This document shows, one piece after another, positions 22,601 to 35,360 of a stretch of DNA of 64,000 nt. Both the position numbers and the translations under genes were made by a program. The DNA is from Beroe forskalii. Taxonomy: Eukaryota > Ctenophora > Nuda > Beroida > Beroidae. The stretch is from contig WFMF01000621.1 of NCBI GenBank assembly GCA_011033025.1, positions 24,299 to 88,298 on the forward strand, given 5' to 3'. Below the pieces are notes generated by a model. The model ran no database searches. It was not told the DNA's origin and saw only the letters and a list, made by a program, of their open reading frames with translations. How positions within the stretch are numbered: position 1 is the first letter of the stretch; every line of letters begins with the position of its first letter.

Positions 22601-25600
22601 AAAATAGGTTTTGGATTTTACAGGAAAACAAGCGAATCGGAAAAATGGCGATCATTGGTTCATTGGTTTCAGGCATGGTTGCAAATTTTCAGCTCAATCG
22701 GCCAAAAGCTTTTCGATTTCGGATTTTGGGTGCCTCAGAAATGAAGAACATCCTGGATCACTGTTTTGAGAGGTAAAAATAGGGTTTTGGATTTTACAGG
22801 AAAACAAAGGAAAACTGGCGAATATCATTGGTTCAGTGGTTTCAGGCGCATAATTTATGACCAGATACACTTCTATTTGACCACCCATGAGACATCTACG
22901 CCCAATAAGGGGCGAAAAAAGGCAGTTTTAAGCCCAAAAACGCGATTTCAACCCCCATAACAGACAGAAAATGGCTGATTTCGGGATTCTGAAGTATGGT
23001 ATGTCTTTCTTAGGTCGTCCATGGATGGCGTGCAAATTTTCAGCTCAATCGGCCAAAGCTTTTTCGATTTCGGATTTTGGGTGCCTCAGAAATGAAGAAC
23101 ATCCTGGATCACTGTTTTGAGAGGTAAAAATATGGTTTTTGGATTTTACAGGAAAACAAAGGAAAACTGGCGAATATCATTGGTTCAGTGGTTTCAGGCG
23201 CATAATTTATGACCAGATACACTTCTATTTGACCACCCATGAGACATCTACGCCCAATAAGGGGCGAAAAAAGGCAGTTTTAAGCCAAAAAACGCGATTT
23301 CAACCCCCCATAACAGACAGAAAATAGCTGATTTCGGGATTCTGAAGTATGGTATGTCTTTCTTAGGTCGTCCATGGATGGCGTGCAAATTTTCAGCTCA
23401 ATCGGCCAAAGTTTTTCGATTTCGGATCTTGGGTGCCTCAGAAATGAAGATACATCTGGATCATTGTTTTGAGAGGTAAAATAGGGTTTTTGGATTTTAC
23501 AGGAAAACAAAGGAAAACTGGCGAATATCATTGGTTCAGTGGTTTCAGGCGCATAATTTATGACCAGATACACTTCTATTTGACCACCCATGAGACATCT
23601 ACGCCCAATAAGGGGTCGAAAAAAGAGCAGTTTTAAGCCCAAAAACGCGATTTCAACCCCCCATAACAGACAGAAAATGGCTGATTTCGGGATTCTGAAG
23701 TATGGTATGTCTTTCTTAGGTCGTCCATGGATGGCGTGCAAATTTTCAGCTCAATCGGCCAAAGCTTTTTGATTTCGGATCTTGGGTGCCTCAGAAATGA
23801 AGAACATCCTGGATCACTGTTTTGAGAGGTAAAAATAGGGTTTTTTCGGATTTTACAGGAAAACAAAGGAAAACTGGCGAATATCATTGGTTCAGTGGTT
23901 TCAGGCGCATAATTTATGACCAGATACACTTCTATTTGACCACCCATGAGACATCTACGCCCAATAAGGGGTCGAAAAAAAGGCAGTTTTTAAGCCCAAA
24001 AACGCGATTTCAACCCCATAACAGACAGAAAATGGCTGATTTCGGGATTCTGAAGTATGGTATGTCTTTCTTAGGTCGTCCATGGATGGCGTGCAAATTT
24101 TCAGCTCAATCGGCCAAAGCTTTTTCGATTTCGGATTTTGGGTGCCTCAGAAATGAAGAACATCCTGGATCACTGTTTTGAGAGGTAAAAATAGGGTTTT
24201 TTCGGATTTTACAGGAAAACAAAGGAAAACTGGCGAATATCATTGGTTCAGTGGTTTCAGGCGCATAATTTATGACCAGATACACTTCTATTTGACCACC
24301 CATGAGACATCTACGCCCAATAAGGGGCGAAAAAGGCAGTTTTAAGCCCAAAAACGCGATTTCAACCCCCATAACAGACAGAAAATGGCTGATTTCGGGA
24401 TTCTGAAGTATGGTATGTCTTTCTTAGGTCGTCCATGGATGGCGTGCAAATTTTCAGCTCAATCGGCCAAAGCTTTTCGATTTCGGATTTTGGGTGCCTC
24501 AGAAATGAAGACCACATCTGGATCATTGTTTTTGAGAGGTAAAATATGGTTTTTTCGGATTTTACAGGAAAACAAAGGAAAACTGGCGAATATCATTGGT
24601 TCAGTGGTTTCAGGCGCATAATTTATGACCAGATACACATCTATTTGACCACCCATGAGACATCTACGCCCAATAAGGGGCGAAAAAGGCAGTTTTAAGC
24701 CCAAAAACGCGATTTCAACCCCCATAACAGACAGAAAATGGCTGATTTCGGGATTCTGAAGTATGGTATGTCTTTCTTAGGTCGTCCATGGATGGCGTGC
24801 AAATTTTCAGCTCAATCGGCCAAAGTTTTTCGATTTCGGATTTTGGGTGCCTCAGAAATGAAGAACGTCCTGGATCACTGTTTTGAGAGGTAAAAATAGG
24901 GTTTTTTCGGATTTTACAGGAAAACAAAGGAAAACTGGCGAATATCATTGGTTCAGTGGTTTCAGGCGCATAATTTATGACCAGATACACTTCTATTTGA
25001 CCACCCATGAGACATCTACGCCCAATAAGGGGCGAAAAAAGGCAGTTTTTAAGCCCAAAAACGCGATTTCAACCCCCCCATAACAGACAGAAAATGGCTG
25101 ATTTCGGGATTCTGAAGTATGGTATGTCTTTCTTAGGTCGTCCATGGATGGCGTGCAAATTTTCAGCTCAATCGGCCAAAGTTTTTCGATTTCGGATCTT
25201 GGGTGCCTCAGAAATGAAGAACATCCTGGATCATTGTTTTGAGAGGGGGTAAAAATAGGGTTTTTTCGGATTTTACAGGAAAACAAAGGAAAACTGGCGA
25301 ATATCATTGGTTCAGTGGTTTCAGGCGCATAATTTATGACCAGATACACTTCTATTTGACCACCCATGAGACATCTACGCCCAATAAAAGGGGTCGAAAA
25401 AAAGGCAGTTTTAAGCCCAAAAACGCGATTTCAACCCCCATAACAGACAGAAAATGGCTGATTTCGGGATTCTGAAGTATGGTATGTCTTTCTTAGGTCG
25501 TCCATGGATGGCGTGCAAATTTTCAGCTCAATCGGCCAAAGTTTTTTGATTTCGGATCTTGGTTGCCTCAGAAATGAAGATCATCCTGGATCACTGTTTT

Positions 25601-28600
25601 GAGAGGTACAAATACGGTTTTTTCGATTGTACAGGAAAACAAAGGAAAACTGGCGAATATCATTGGTTCAGTGGTTTCAGGCGCATAATTTATGACCAGA
25701 TACACTTCTATTTGACCACCCATGAGACATCTACGCCCAATAAGGGGCGAAAAAGGCAGTTTTAAGCCCAAAAACGCGATTTCAACCCCCCCATAACAGA
25801 CAGAAAATGGCTGATTTCGGGATTCTGAAGTATGGTATGTCTTTCTTAGGTCGTCCATGGATGGCGTGCAAATTTTCAGCTCAATCGGCCAAAGTTTTTC
25901 GATTTCGGATCTTGGGTGCCTCAGAAATGAAGAACATCCTCGATCACTGTTTTGAGAGGTAAAAATAGGGTTTTTGGGATTTTACGGGAAAACAAAGGAA
26001 AACTGGCGAATATCATTGGTTCAGTGGTTTCAGGCGCATAATTTATGACCAGATACATCTATTTGACCACCCATGAGACATCTACGCCCAATAAGGGGCG
26101 AAAAAAGGCAGTTTTAAGCCCAAAAACGCGATTTCAACCCCCATAACAGACAGAAAATGGCTGATTTCGGGATTCTGAAGTATGGTATGTCTTTCTTAGG
26201 TCGTCCATGGATGGCGTGCAAATTTTCAGCTCAATCGGCCAAAGTTTTTCGATTTCGGATCTTGGGTGCCTCAGAAATGAAGAACATCCTGGATCACTGT
26301 TTTGAGAGGTAAAAATAGGGTTTTTCGGATTTTACGGGAAAACAAGGAAAACTGGCGAATATCATTGGTTCAGTGGTTTCAGGCGCATAATTTATGACCA
26401 GATACACTTCTATTTGACCACCCATGAGACATCTACGCCCAATAAGGGGTCGAAAAAGGCAGTTTTAAGCCCAAAAACGCGATTTCAACCCCCCATAACA
26501 GACAGAAAATGGCTGATTTCGGGATTCTGAAGTATGGTATGTCTTTCTTAGGTCGTCCATGGATGGCGTGCAAATTTTCAGCTCAATCGGCCAAAGCTTT
26601 TCGATTTCCGGATTTTGGGTGCCTCAGAAATGAAGAACATCCTGGATCACTGTTTTGAGAGAGTACAAAATAGGGTTTTTGGATTTTACAGGAAAACAAA
26701 GGAAAACTGGCGAATATCATTGGTTCAGTGGTTTCAGGCGCATAATTTATGACCAGATACACTTCTATTTGACCACCCATGAGACATCTACGCCCAATAA
26801 GGGGTCCGAAAAAGGCAGTTTTAAGCCAAAAAACGCGATTTCAACCCCCCATAACAGACAGAAAATAGCTGATTTCGGGATTCTGAAGTATGGTATGTCT
26901 TTCTTGGGTCGTCCATGGATGGCGTGCAAATTTTCAGCTCAATCGGCCAAAGCTTTTCGATTTTGGATTTTGGGTGCCTCAGAAATGAAGAACATCCTGG
27001 ATCACAGTTTTGAGAGGTAAAATAGGGTTTTTTGGATTTTACAGGAAAACAAAGGAAAACTGGCGAATATCATTGCTTCATTGGTTCAATGGTTTCAGGC
27101 GCATAATTTATGACCAGATACACTTCTATTTGACCACCCATGAGACATCTACGCCCAATAAGAGGGTCGAAAAAAGGCAGTTTTAAGCCCAAAAACGCGA
27201 TTTCAACCCCCATAACAGACAGAAAATGGCTGATTTCGGGATTCTGAAGTATGGTATGTCTTTCTTAGGTCGTCCATGGATGGCGTGCAAATTTTCAGCT
27301 CAATCGGCCAAAGCTTTTCGATTTCGGATTTTTGGTGCCTCAGAAATGAAGAACATCCTGGATCACTGTTTTGAGAGGTAAAAATAGGTTTTTGGATTTT
27401 ACAGGAAAACAAAGGAAAACTGGCGAATATCATTGGTTCAGTGGTTTCAGGCGCATAATTTATGACCAGATACACATCTATTTGACCACCCATGAGACAT
27501 CTACGCCCAATAAAGAGGGTCCGAAAAAAGGCAGTTTTAAGCCCAAAAACGCGATTTCAACCCCCATAACAGACAGAAAATGGCTGATTTCGGGATTCTG
27601 AAGTATGGTATGTCTTTCTTAGGTCGTCCATGGATGGCGTGCAAATTTTCAGCTCAATCGGCCAAAGTTTTTCGATTTCGGATTTTGGGTGCCTCAGAAA
27701 TGAAGAACATCCTGGATCATTGTTTTGAGAGGTAAAAATAGGGTTTTTTGGATTTTACAGGAAAACAAAGGAAAACTGGCGAATATCATTGGTTCAGTGG
27801 TTTCAGGCGCATAATTTATGACCAGATACACTTCTATTTGACCACCCATGAGACATCTACGCCCAATAAGGGTCGAAAAAAGGCAGTTTTTAAGCCCAAA
27901 AACGCGATTTCAACCCCCATAACAGACAGAAAATGGCTGATTTCGGGATTCTGAAGTATGGTATGTCTTTCTTAGGTCGTCCATGGATGGCGTGCAAATT
28001 TTCAGCTCAATCGGCCAAAGCTTTTCGATTTCGGATTTTGGGTGCCTCAGAAATGAATACATCCTGGATCACTGTTTTGAGAGGTAAAAATAGGGTTTTT
28101 GGATTTTACAGGAAAACAAAGGAAAACTGGCGAATATCATTGGTTCAGTGGTTTCAGGCGCATAATTTATGACCAGATACACTTCTATTTGACCACCCAT
28201 GAGACATCTACGCCCAATAAGGGTCGAAAAAGGCAGTTTTAAGCCCAAAAACGCGATTTCAACCCCCATAACAGACAGAAAATGGCTGATTTCGGGATTC
28301 TGAAGTATGGTATGTCTTTCTTAGTTCGTCCATGGATGGCGTGCAAATTTTCAGCTCAATCGGCCAAAGCTTTTCGATTTCGGATTTTGGGTGCCTCAGA
28401 AATGAATACACGCCTCGATCACTGTTTTGAGAGGTAAAAATAGGGTTTTTTTTGGATTTTACAGGAAAAAAAAGGAAAACTGGCGAATATCATTGGTTCA
28501 GTGGTTCCAGACGCATAATTTATGACCAGATACACTTCTATTTGACCACCCATGAGACATCTACGCCCAATAAGGGTCGAAAAAAGGCAGTTTTAAGCCC

Positions 28601-29390
28601 AAAAACGCGATTTCAACCCCCATAACAGACAGAAAATGGCTGATTTCGGGATTCTGAAGTATGGTATGTCTTTCTTAGGTCGTCCATGGATGGCGTGCGA
28701 ATTTTCAGCTCAATCGGCCAAAGCTTTTCGATTTCGGATTTTTGGGTGCCTCAGAAATGAATACACATACTGGATCACTGTTTTGAGAGGTAAAAATAGG
28801 GTTTTGGATTTTACAGGAAAACAAAGGAAAACTGGCGAATATCATTGGTTCAGTGGTTTCAGGCGCATAATTTATGACCAGATACACTTCTATTTGACCA
28901 CCCATGAGACATCTACGCCCAATAAGGGTCGAAAAAAGGCAGTTTTTAAGTCCAAAAACGCGATTTCAACCCCCCATAACAGACAGAAAATGGCTGATTT
29001 CGGGATTCTGAAGTATGTTATGTCTTTCTTAGGTCGTCCATGGATGGCGTGCGAATTTTCAGCTCAATCGGCCAAAGCTTTTCGATTTCGGATTTTGGGT
29101 GCCTCAGAAATGAATACATCTGATCACTGTTTTGAGAGGTAAAATAGGTTTTTTGGATTTTACAGGAAAACAAAGGAAAACTGGCGAATATCATTGGTTC
29201 AGTGGTTTCAGGCGCATAATTTATGACCAGATACACTTTTATTTGACCACCCATGAGACATCTACGCCCAATAAGGGTCGAAAAAGGCAGTTTTAAGCCC
29301 AAAAACGCGATTTCAACCCCCATAACAGACAGAAAATGGCTGATTTCGGGATTCTGAAGTATGGTATGTCTTTCTTGGGTCGTCCATGGC
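19683..29390 (+). repeat. Satellite array, 353-bp monomer, about 27 copies
   Basis: Head-to-tail monomers; the mark TTTTACAGG recurs at 352-359 bp steps (for example near 24211, 24564, 24916, 25275). Each monomer contains GGTTCAGTGGTTTCAGGCGC, CCCATGAGACATCTACGCCC, ACGCGATTTCAACCCCC, GGTCGTCCATGGATGGCGTG and GGTGCCTCAGAAATGAA. Long open frames on both strands arise because the monomer has few stops; shifts between monomers break them. Monomers at about 21560-21700 and 22140-22290 are scrambled or shortened. The array ends sharply at GGTCGTCCATGG (29390). Confidence 0.96.
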
Positions 29391-29469
29391 CAGACACCCT
29401 GCGCGCGAATGGGTCTGACAGCGGCATATTTGTCCTTTTCAATTTCAATATCATGCCACATGTCGAGAC

Positions 29470-29685
29470 ACCACTGTGACCCATGTGTGCAGACCACTCG
29501 ATTAAAAAAGGCCTCGATAAAGACGCGCGAAATTGTGTGCTTTTGACGGAATTTAGGTATACAGAAATTAGAAAGTTGAAACTTGAACTAAGAACTTGAA
29601 GTTGAAGCGCGCAGAGGATATTCGCGCGTCTTTATCGAGGCCTCTGTCAATCGAGCGGTCTGCACACATATGCGTGACATACTGG
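29470..29685. repeat. Small foldback (MITE-like) element next to the satellite
   Basis: Inverted arms of about 45 bp: TGTGCAGACCACTCGATT then GGCCTCGATAAAGACGCGCG on the left, the reverse complements on the right at 29621-29670. The interior is unrelated and about 90 bp. No coding capacity. Confidence 0.75.
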
Positions 29686-29699
29686 CGTAAGATTCTTAA

Positions 29700-30394
29700 A
29701 TCATTGAGAAACTTCTCTTAAATTGTAAATTGTATGATACAAATGTACACTAACGTTATACTTATAATATCCGGGACCAAGCAAGTTATAATATTAGCGA
29801 AATATAATATTAGCACACTTCATTATTATAGGAACCGCCGTAATTCTTACCGAAAATTTTAGTTTCTTAGATTGAGACGTCAATTCCCCACACATATTTA
29901 TTACTACTATGCGTAGAGAATGAAATTGATTTCAACTTTTACTGAATAGCATCATAATCACCAAATCATGTCTTCTTAATACTTAAATTTATTGCTTCAC
30001 AGCCGTTAAACTAGCGAAAGTATCAACTATCAAGCCACTCCTGCAGATACATTATGATACCGCAAATTTTGTGGCTGATTCTGAAGTTGCAGTGAAAAAT
30101 GGCACCACACGCCACAAAAATACACGAGAAAAACAATACTCGCAAGAACGCACAAGGATAAGAGGCGGAACTTCAACAATGATTGACCAATCCGGCTTGA
30201 TAATTGAAGTCGAACCACCTTCAAGAGCGATCTTCATCTATAAACCTATCTGACAGAGTTAAATCAATACAAACTTTTCTTCTTGGAGAGATCGGGCATT
30301 GCTGGAGGTATCAAAAATTTCTAAAATTAAATTTCAGGAATTAGGGATTTAATTTTTACATTTTTGTCAGTTACAGCCCAAGTAACGTTACCGA
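29700..30394. other. No gene recognised
   Basis: AT-rich. Overlapping short frames at 30030-30253 on both strands lack any domain or splice support. Confidence 0.4.
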
Positions 30395-30399
30395 TGTGT

Positions 30400-30590
30400 C
30401 TCGACCTTTTAGTTTTCATGCGCGGCAAAGTACGGCGCGCAAGGGTACTTTTTCGTCGCGCGCAAATGTGCTTTATTGTTACAAATGCAATTCTGTTACA
30501 TAGTACTTCAACAAGAAACTGAAAGTAAATTTGCGCGCAGCAAAAATCCTTGCGTGTCGAAGTAAGCTGCGCATGAAAAGGTCGATGCAA
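30400..30590. repeat. Small imperfect foldback
   Basis: Left arm TCGACCTTTTAGTTTTCATG followed by CGCGGCAAAG and GCGCGCAAGG; right arm CCTTGCGTGTCG then GCGCATGAAAAGGTCGA. A second inverted pair, GCGCGCAAAT and ATTTGCGCGC, lies inside. Confidence 0.6.
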
Positions 30591-30991
30591 AACGGTAAGA
30601 TAGAAATACTGTCGCCTGGATATTTTTAAGACACGCCTTGATAATTTATTCCAGATTTTAAATTTGTTTAAAAATGAGAGGAAGATTGAATGAACTGATC
30701 AGATATATCAATATGCCGAGCCAACATCCCATGAATTATGACACATTCTCGTACTCTCACCAGAGGCACCAACTTATATAACATGTGTGTTTGTGTCAAG
30801 TGAAAACTGAACAATGTTGAAAAAGTTTCTAGCATCTAAAAAGTTTCTTATAAAACATAAAAAAGCAGGAAGGTTGTCAACTAAAATATTATGTCCCGAA
30901 AAAGTCCCGTTTATACTCATATTTATACTTTGCACGTAAGTGACAGTGATTTTAACATGGCAAAAAGTGTCAAATCCTGTTCAATAATCCT
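30591..30991. other. No gene recognised
   Basis: AT-rich spacer before FB1 copy D; nothing supported. Confidence 0.4.
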
Positions 30992-32922
30992 GGCGGCCAC
31001 GTTATGGGGTCTCTGGACGAGGGCATCTGCCCGAAGGGCAGATGCCCTCGGCCCGAAGGGCCGAGGGCATCTCCGAACGATCAGCAACCCCGCCCAAAGG
31101 GCGGGGGTGCTGCCATCGGCCCGAAGGGCCGATGGCAGCAGTCCCGGCCCGAAGGGCCGGGACTGCAGGCCAGACACAGTAAAAGAGCCAGCAGTACCAG
31201 CACGAAGTGCTGAAAGTCGTAGCGGAACCAATTTTCATGTTTTGAAAAATGAGTTTGCCAGCGCCCACTATATAAAAATACAGTGATTTGCGAAAAACGC
31301 GATTTTCGAGTCGCGTTTTAGACATGTTAACGAGCTCTGTTGGACATGAAAATTTGCACAGTTGTAGTCCATTGTATAAAGAACAATCCCTGAAAATTTC
31401 ATGAAAATCGGTCGCACCGTTTTTTCACAATAAATTATCAAAAAAATCCTGTTTTGCCAAAAATTAGTGTTATGGACGGTACGACGACGACGACGACGAC
31501 GACTCCTCCTCCTCCCACCACAAAACGGGAAAACACTTCACGGGAGAACCATAAAAGATAGAACCGTAATCTAAACGGCATTTGAAACGCTAGAATGAGG
31601 TGCGTGCACTAGGGCATGTTAAAAATATTTTCGCCAAATCCTTAATTGGATAATTGACCAATTAAAGTAATTATCGCTCATAACTCAGAAAGTAAAAATG
31701 ATAGCGGCTTAATTCCAACGGTATCATTAACTAGAGCCACAATAACGTTATATGTGTTTAATTTGCGTATCGGTTTTCAACCGCCTAATGAGATAATTGG
31801 CCAATTAAAGTAATTATCGCGTATAACTCTGAAAGTAGAAATGATAGCAACTTAATTCCAACGGTATCATTAACTAGAGCCAAAATAACGTTATATGCTT
31901 TTAATTTGAGTACCGGTTTTCAACCGGCTAATGAGATAATTGGCCAATTAAAGTAATTATCGCTTATAGCCCAGAAAGTAGAAATGATAGCGACTTTATT
32001 CCAACGATATCATTAACTTAAGCCAAAATAACGCTTTATACGTCTAACTTGAGTACCGGCTCTCAACCGCCTAATGAGATAATTGACCAATTAAAGTAAT
32101 TATCGTGTATAACTCGAAAACAAAAGATGATAACGACTTAATTCTAACGGCATCATTAACTAGAGCCAAAATTACGTTTTATACGGTTAACTTGAGTACC
32201 TGTTCTCAACCGCCTAATGAGATAATTGACCAATTAAAGTAATTATCGTGTATAACTCGAAAACAAAAGATGACAACGACTTAATTCTAACGGCATCATT
32301 AACTAGAGCCAAAATTACGGATTATACGTTAATTTGAGTACAGGTTGTCAACCGCGTAATTGAATAATTGGCCAATTAAAGTTATTATCTCGTATAGCTC
32401 AAAAATTAAAAATGATACCGACTTAATTCTAACGGTATTATTTACTAGAGTCGCAATTACGTTTTGTACATTTGAGTACCGGTTGTAAACTGCTTTAATG
32501 AAATAATTGACTAATAAAAGCAATTATCTCAACTTGTACTGGATGTAGTAAGTTTTTTTGCCAAAAAAGAGTGATATGGATAGCCAAAAACAATTGAAAA
32601 TTGTTTGGGTTTCGCAGCCGCTCCAGTACCTAAAATAATACGATAAAAATTATTGATATGAATTTTAATCGCAGCCCGGTCGTGGCGGTGCACAGTGGTA
32701 GTAGACCACTGCAATTTCAATGTAGTAGTGGAATAACAGCTCTTTAATTCATTGTGTAAATCCCTCTTTGACTTTGTCAAGATCGAGCTGTACCTAAACA
32801 CAGAAATGTGATAAACGTATTGGTCAAATCGAATAGCTTTGCAAACATTAACAAAATGCACCGCCACGACCGGGCTGCGATTAAAATTCATATCAATAAT
32901 TTTTATCGTATTGTTTTTGCAA
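30992..32922 (+). mobile_element. Foldback element FB1 copy D, left arm and part of centre
   Basis: Enters at GCGGCCACGTTATGGGGTC, about 25 bp inside the terminus. It carries a hairpin cluster (31019-31172), the unique part with an expanded GAC repeat (31481-31503), about six 143-bp repeats (31640-32530) and the centre foldback (about 32570-32915). It stops at ATTTTTATCGTATTG, where FB2 begins. Its repeats are nearly identical to copy C, so the two are recent relatives. Confidence 0.82.
31019..31172. repeat. Hairpin cluster in FB1 copy D, most symmetric version
   Basis: Hairpins at 31019-31049 and 31041-31071 are both 14-bp perfect stems with loop GAA, sharing GATGCCCTC at 31041-31049. Further hairpins have cores CCGCCCAAAGGGCGG, ATCGGCCCGAAGGGCCGAT and TCCCGGCCCGAAGGGCCGGG. 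Confidence 0.9.
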
Positions 32923-32925
32923 GTA

Positions 32926-34436
32926 ACTAGCTAGTAGTTACTAGGTAGTGACTAGGTAGTGACTCACTAGCTAGTGGTTACTAGGTAGTGACTAGGTAGT
33001 GACTAGGTAGTGACTACTAGGTACTAGGTAGAGGCTCAATTCCAGCTGAATTTACGGGTGTTCAGTGTTGAAATTTATTGGATTTGGTTCTACTTTTTTA
33101 ATTCTATTTTTTAAGAATACTTTCAGGTTAAAATCATTTTTCCTTCAATTCGAAAAATACAAATTAATTATTAAAAAATTCATAATTAATTCCAGCAGCG
33201 TCCAAAAATTACAGTTTTACCGTCAAAAAATTCTAAAAATAGGTACAAATCATTGGTAGAAAGCTCGTTAAAAAATAATTTTTTCTTCTTGACGGAAATT
33301 AGCAATTAAATATTCAAAAATTCATAATTAATTCTAGCAGCGTCCAAAAATTACAGTTTTACCGTCAAAAAATTCTAAAATAGGTACAAATCATTGGTAG
33401 AAAGCTCGTTTAAAAATAATTTTTTCTTCTTGACGAAAATTAGCAATTTAATATTCAAAAATTCATAATTAATTCTAGCAGCGTCCAAAAATTACAGTTT
33501 TACCGTCAAAAAATTCTAAAAATAGGTACAAATGATTGGTAGAAAGCTCGTTTAAAAATAATTTTTTCTTCTTGACGAAAATTAGCAATTAAATATTCAA
33601 AAATTCATAATTAATTCTAGCAGCGTCCAAAAATTACAGTTTTACCGTCAAAAAATTCTAAAAATAGGTACAAATCATTGGTAGAAAGCTCGTTTAAAAA
33701 TAATTTTTTCTTCTTGACGAAAATTAGCAATTAAATATTCAAAAATTCATAATTAATTCCAGCAGCGTCCAAAAATTACAGTTTTACCGTCAAAAAATTC
33801 CAAAAATAGGTACAAATCATTGGTAGAAAGCTCGTTTAAAAATAATTTATTCTTCTTGACGAAAATTAGCAATTTGATATTCAAAAATTCATAATTAATT
33901 CTGGCAGCGTCCAAAAATTACAGTTTCACCGGCAAAAAATTCTAAAAATAGGTACAAAATATCATTGGTAGAAAGCTCGTTTAAAAATAATTTTTTCTTC
34001 TTGACGGAAATTAGCAATTAAATATTCAAAAATTCATAATTAATTTAGCAGCGTCCAAAATTACAGTTTTACCGTCAAAAATTCTAAAAATAGAAAGCTC
34101 GTTTAAAAATAATTTTTCTTCTTGACGAAAATTAGTAATTTAATATTCAAAAATTCATTGGTAGAAAGTTTTACTCGTTTAAAATAATTTTTTCTTCTTG
34201 ACGAAAATTAGCAATTTAATATTCAAAATTCATAATTAATTTCGTCCAAAAATACAGTTTTACCGTCAAAAATTCTAAAAATAGGTACAAATCATTGGTA
34301 GAAAGCTCGTTAAAAAATAATTTTTTCTTCTTGACGAAATTAGCAATTAAATATTCAAAATTCATAATTAATTCTAGCAGCGTCCAAAAAATTACAGTTT
34401 TACCGTCAAAAATTCTAAAAATAGGTCTAGCAGCGT
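32926..34436 (+). mobile_element. Foldback element FB2 copy 1, left arm only
   Basis: Starts with GCAAGTAACTAGCTAG and an 11-bp ACTAGGTAGTG minisatellite (to about 33030). An AT-rich stretch follows, then 142-bp tandem repeats to the end (TTCATAATTA at 33321, 33462 and 33604). Each unit has TAGCAGCGTCCAAAAATTAC, TTTTACCGTCAAAAA and TCATTGGTAGAAAGCTCGTT. No inverted right arm follows; it breaks off at 34436 inside the coding exon of the LDLa-like gene. Confidence 0.85.
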
Positions 34437-35360
34437 CGCATATCCTGTGCTTGTGAACGAAACACAGCGGCGTCACATACTCACAAGTATTCTCCAGACC
34501 ATCATCGCAGAGGTGGTAGATATCCTTACATTCCATATACTTCGAAACAGTGGAGTTGTAATTGTTAATAGCACAATGAAATCCTGCCCTGGAACTATCG
34601 CTGCAGTTCGTTTGGTCAACAAAGTTAGTGCACATTGTAGTGCGTAATACAGAATTTGATTGCTGTGGAACTGAACATCTCATATAATCCTCTAAGTTGA
34701 ATTGAGTGAATATATTTTCAGTAATTTGCTTGGCCTTACACTTCTGATTGTCATCGATTTCCTCGAACGGATCCAGACAGCGCCCTATATCCTCGTCCTC
34801 CGCAAACCTGCATTGTTGGGCATTATCACAGATATTGATCGGACTTAAGTAAATAGTACGCAGATTAACTGGGTCCTTACAGTACATACCATACTGAAAC
34901 CCGTTACAAAACGACTCGTCTTCACAGTCGTCCCTGTTACACACATCATTGCAAATCAGATTCTTGAGAATGACGGCCCCGGATGGATAGAACTGGAATT
35001 CCTCCGAGTACCCACACTGTTGCTCGTCTATCAGAGTATTCCTGCAGTCCCGTTGGCCGTTGCATCGCACGGCTGTGAGTGAGGAGCTGTTATACACCAG
35101 ATTGTTCTGGAATAAGGGGTCCATGCAGAGGAATTCAGCGCAGAGTGCGATCTCAGCTGCCCAGGATTCTTTGGTGCTCCCGCCTCCAGAAGTGCCACAC
35201 AGCTGGTAAAAGTAAGGGTCCCTGGGACAGATCACTTGATGAGTGGAGTCGTAGTATTCGTTGCCATGCATACATTTGAAGAAGGTATACCCGGTTTTGT
35301 GTGTGCAGACCTTCTTAAGGTACCCTGTGTGTTCCTGGAGCTCACACGAGAACGTGGTAT
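34437..35360 (-). CDS. Secreted cysteine-rich LDLa-like protein, exon 2 (main exon), C-terminus disrupted
   Basis: On the minus strand an acceptor (GCTATTTCAG) precedes 35360. The frame then stays open for about 308 codons of host sequence and continues about 70 codons into FB2 repeat to a stop at 34216. It is rich in cysteine and acidic residues, with motifs recalling degenerate LDL-receptor class A repeats: CNGQRDC-DEQQC, CNRDDCEDESFC, CDNAQQCRFAEDED and CDDGLENTC. LDLa repeats bind calcium and ligands in extracellular proteins; the specific partner is unknown. The phase (1) fits exon 1 at 36407-36497. The FB2-derived tail suggests the true 3' end was replaced or lies elsewhere. The family assignment is by motif only. 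Confidence 0.68.

Noticed and set aside
19683..29390. Many open frames of 60-168 codons on both strands in the satellite
   Set aside because: The monomer has few stops; frames occur on both strands, break at monomer indels, and none is conserved across the array as a unit.
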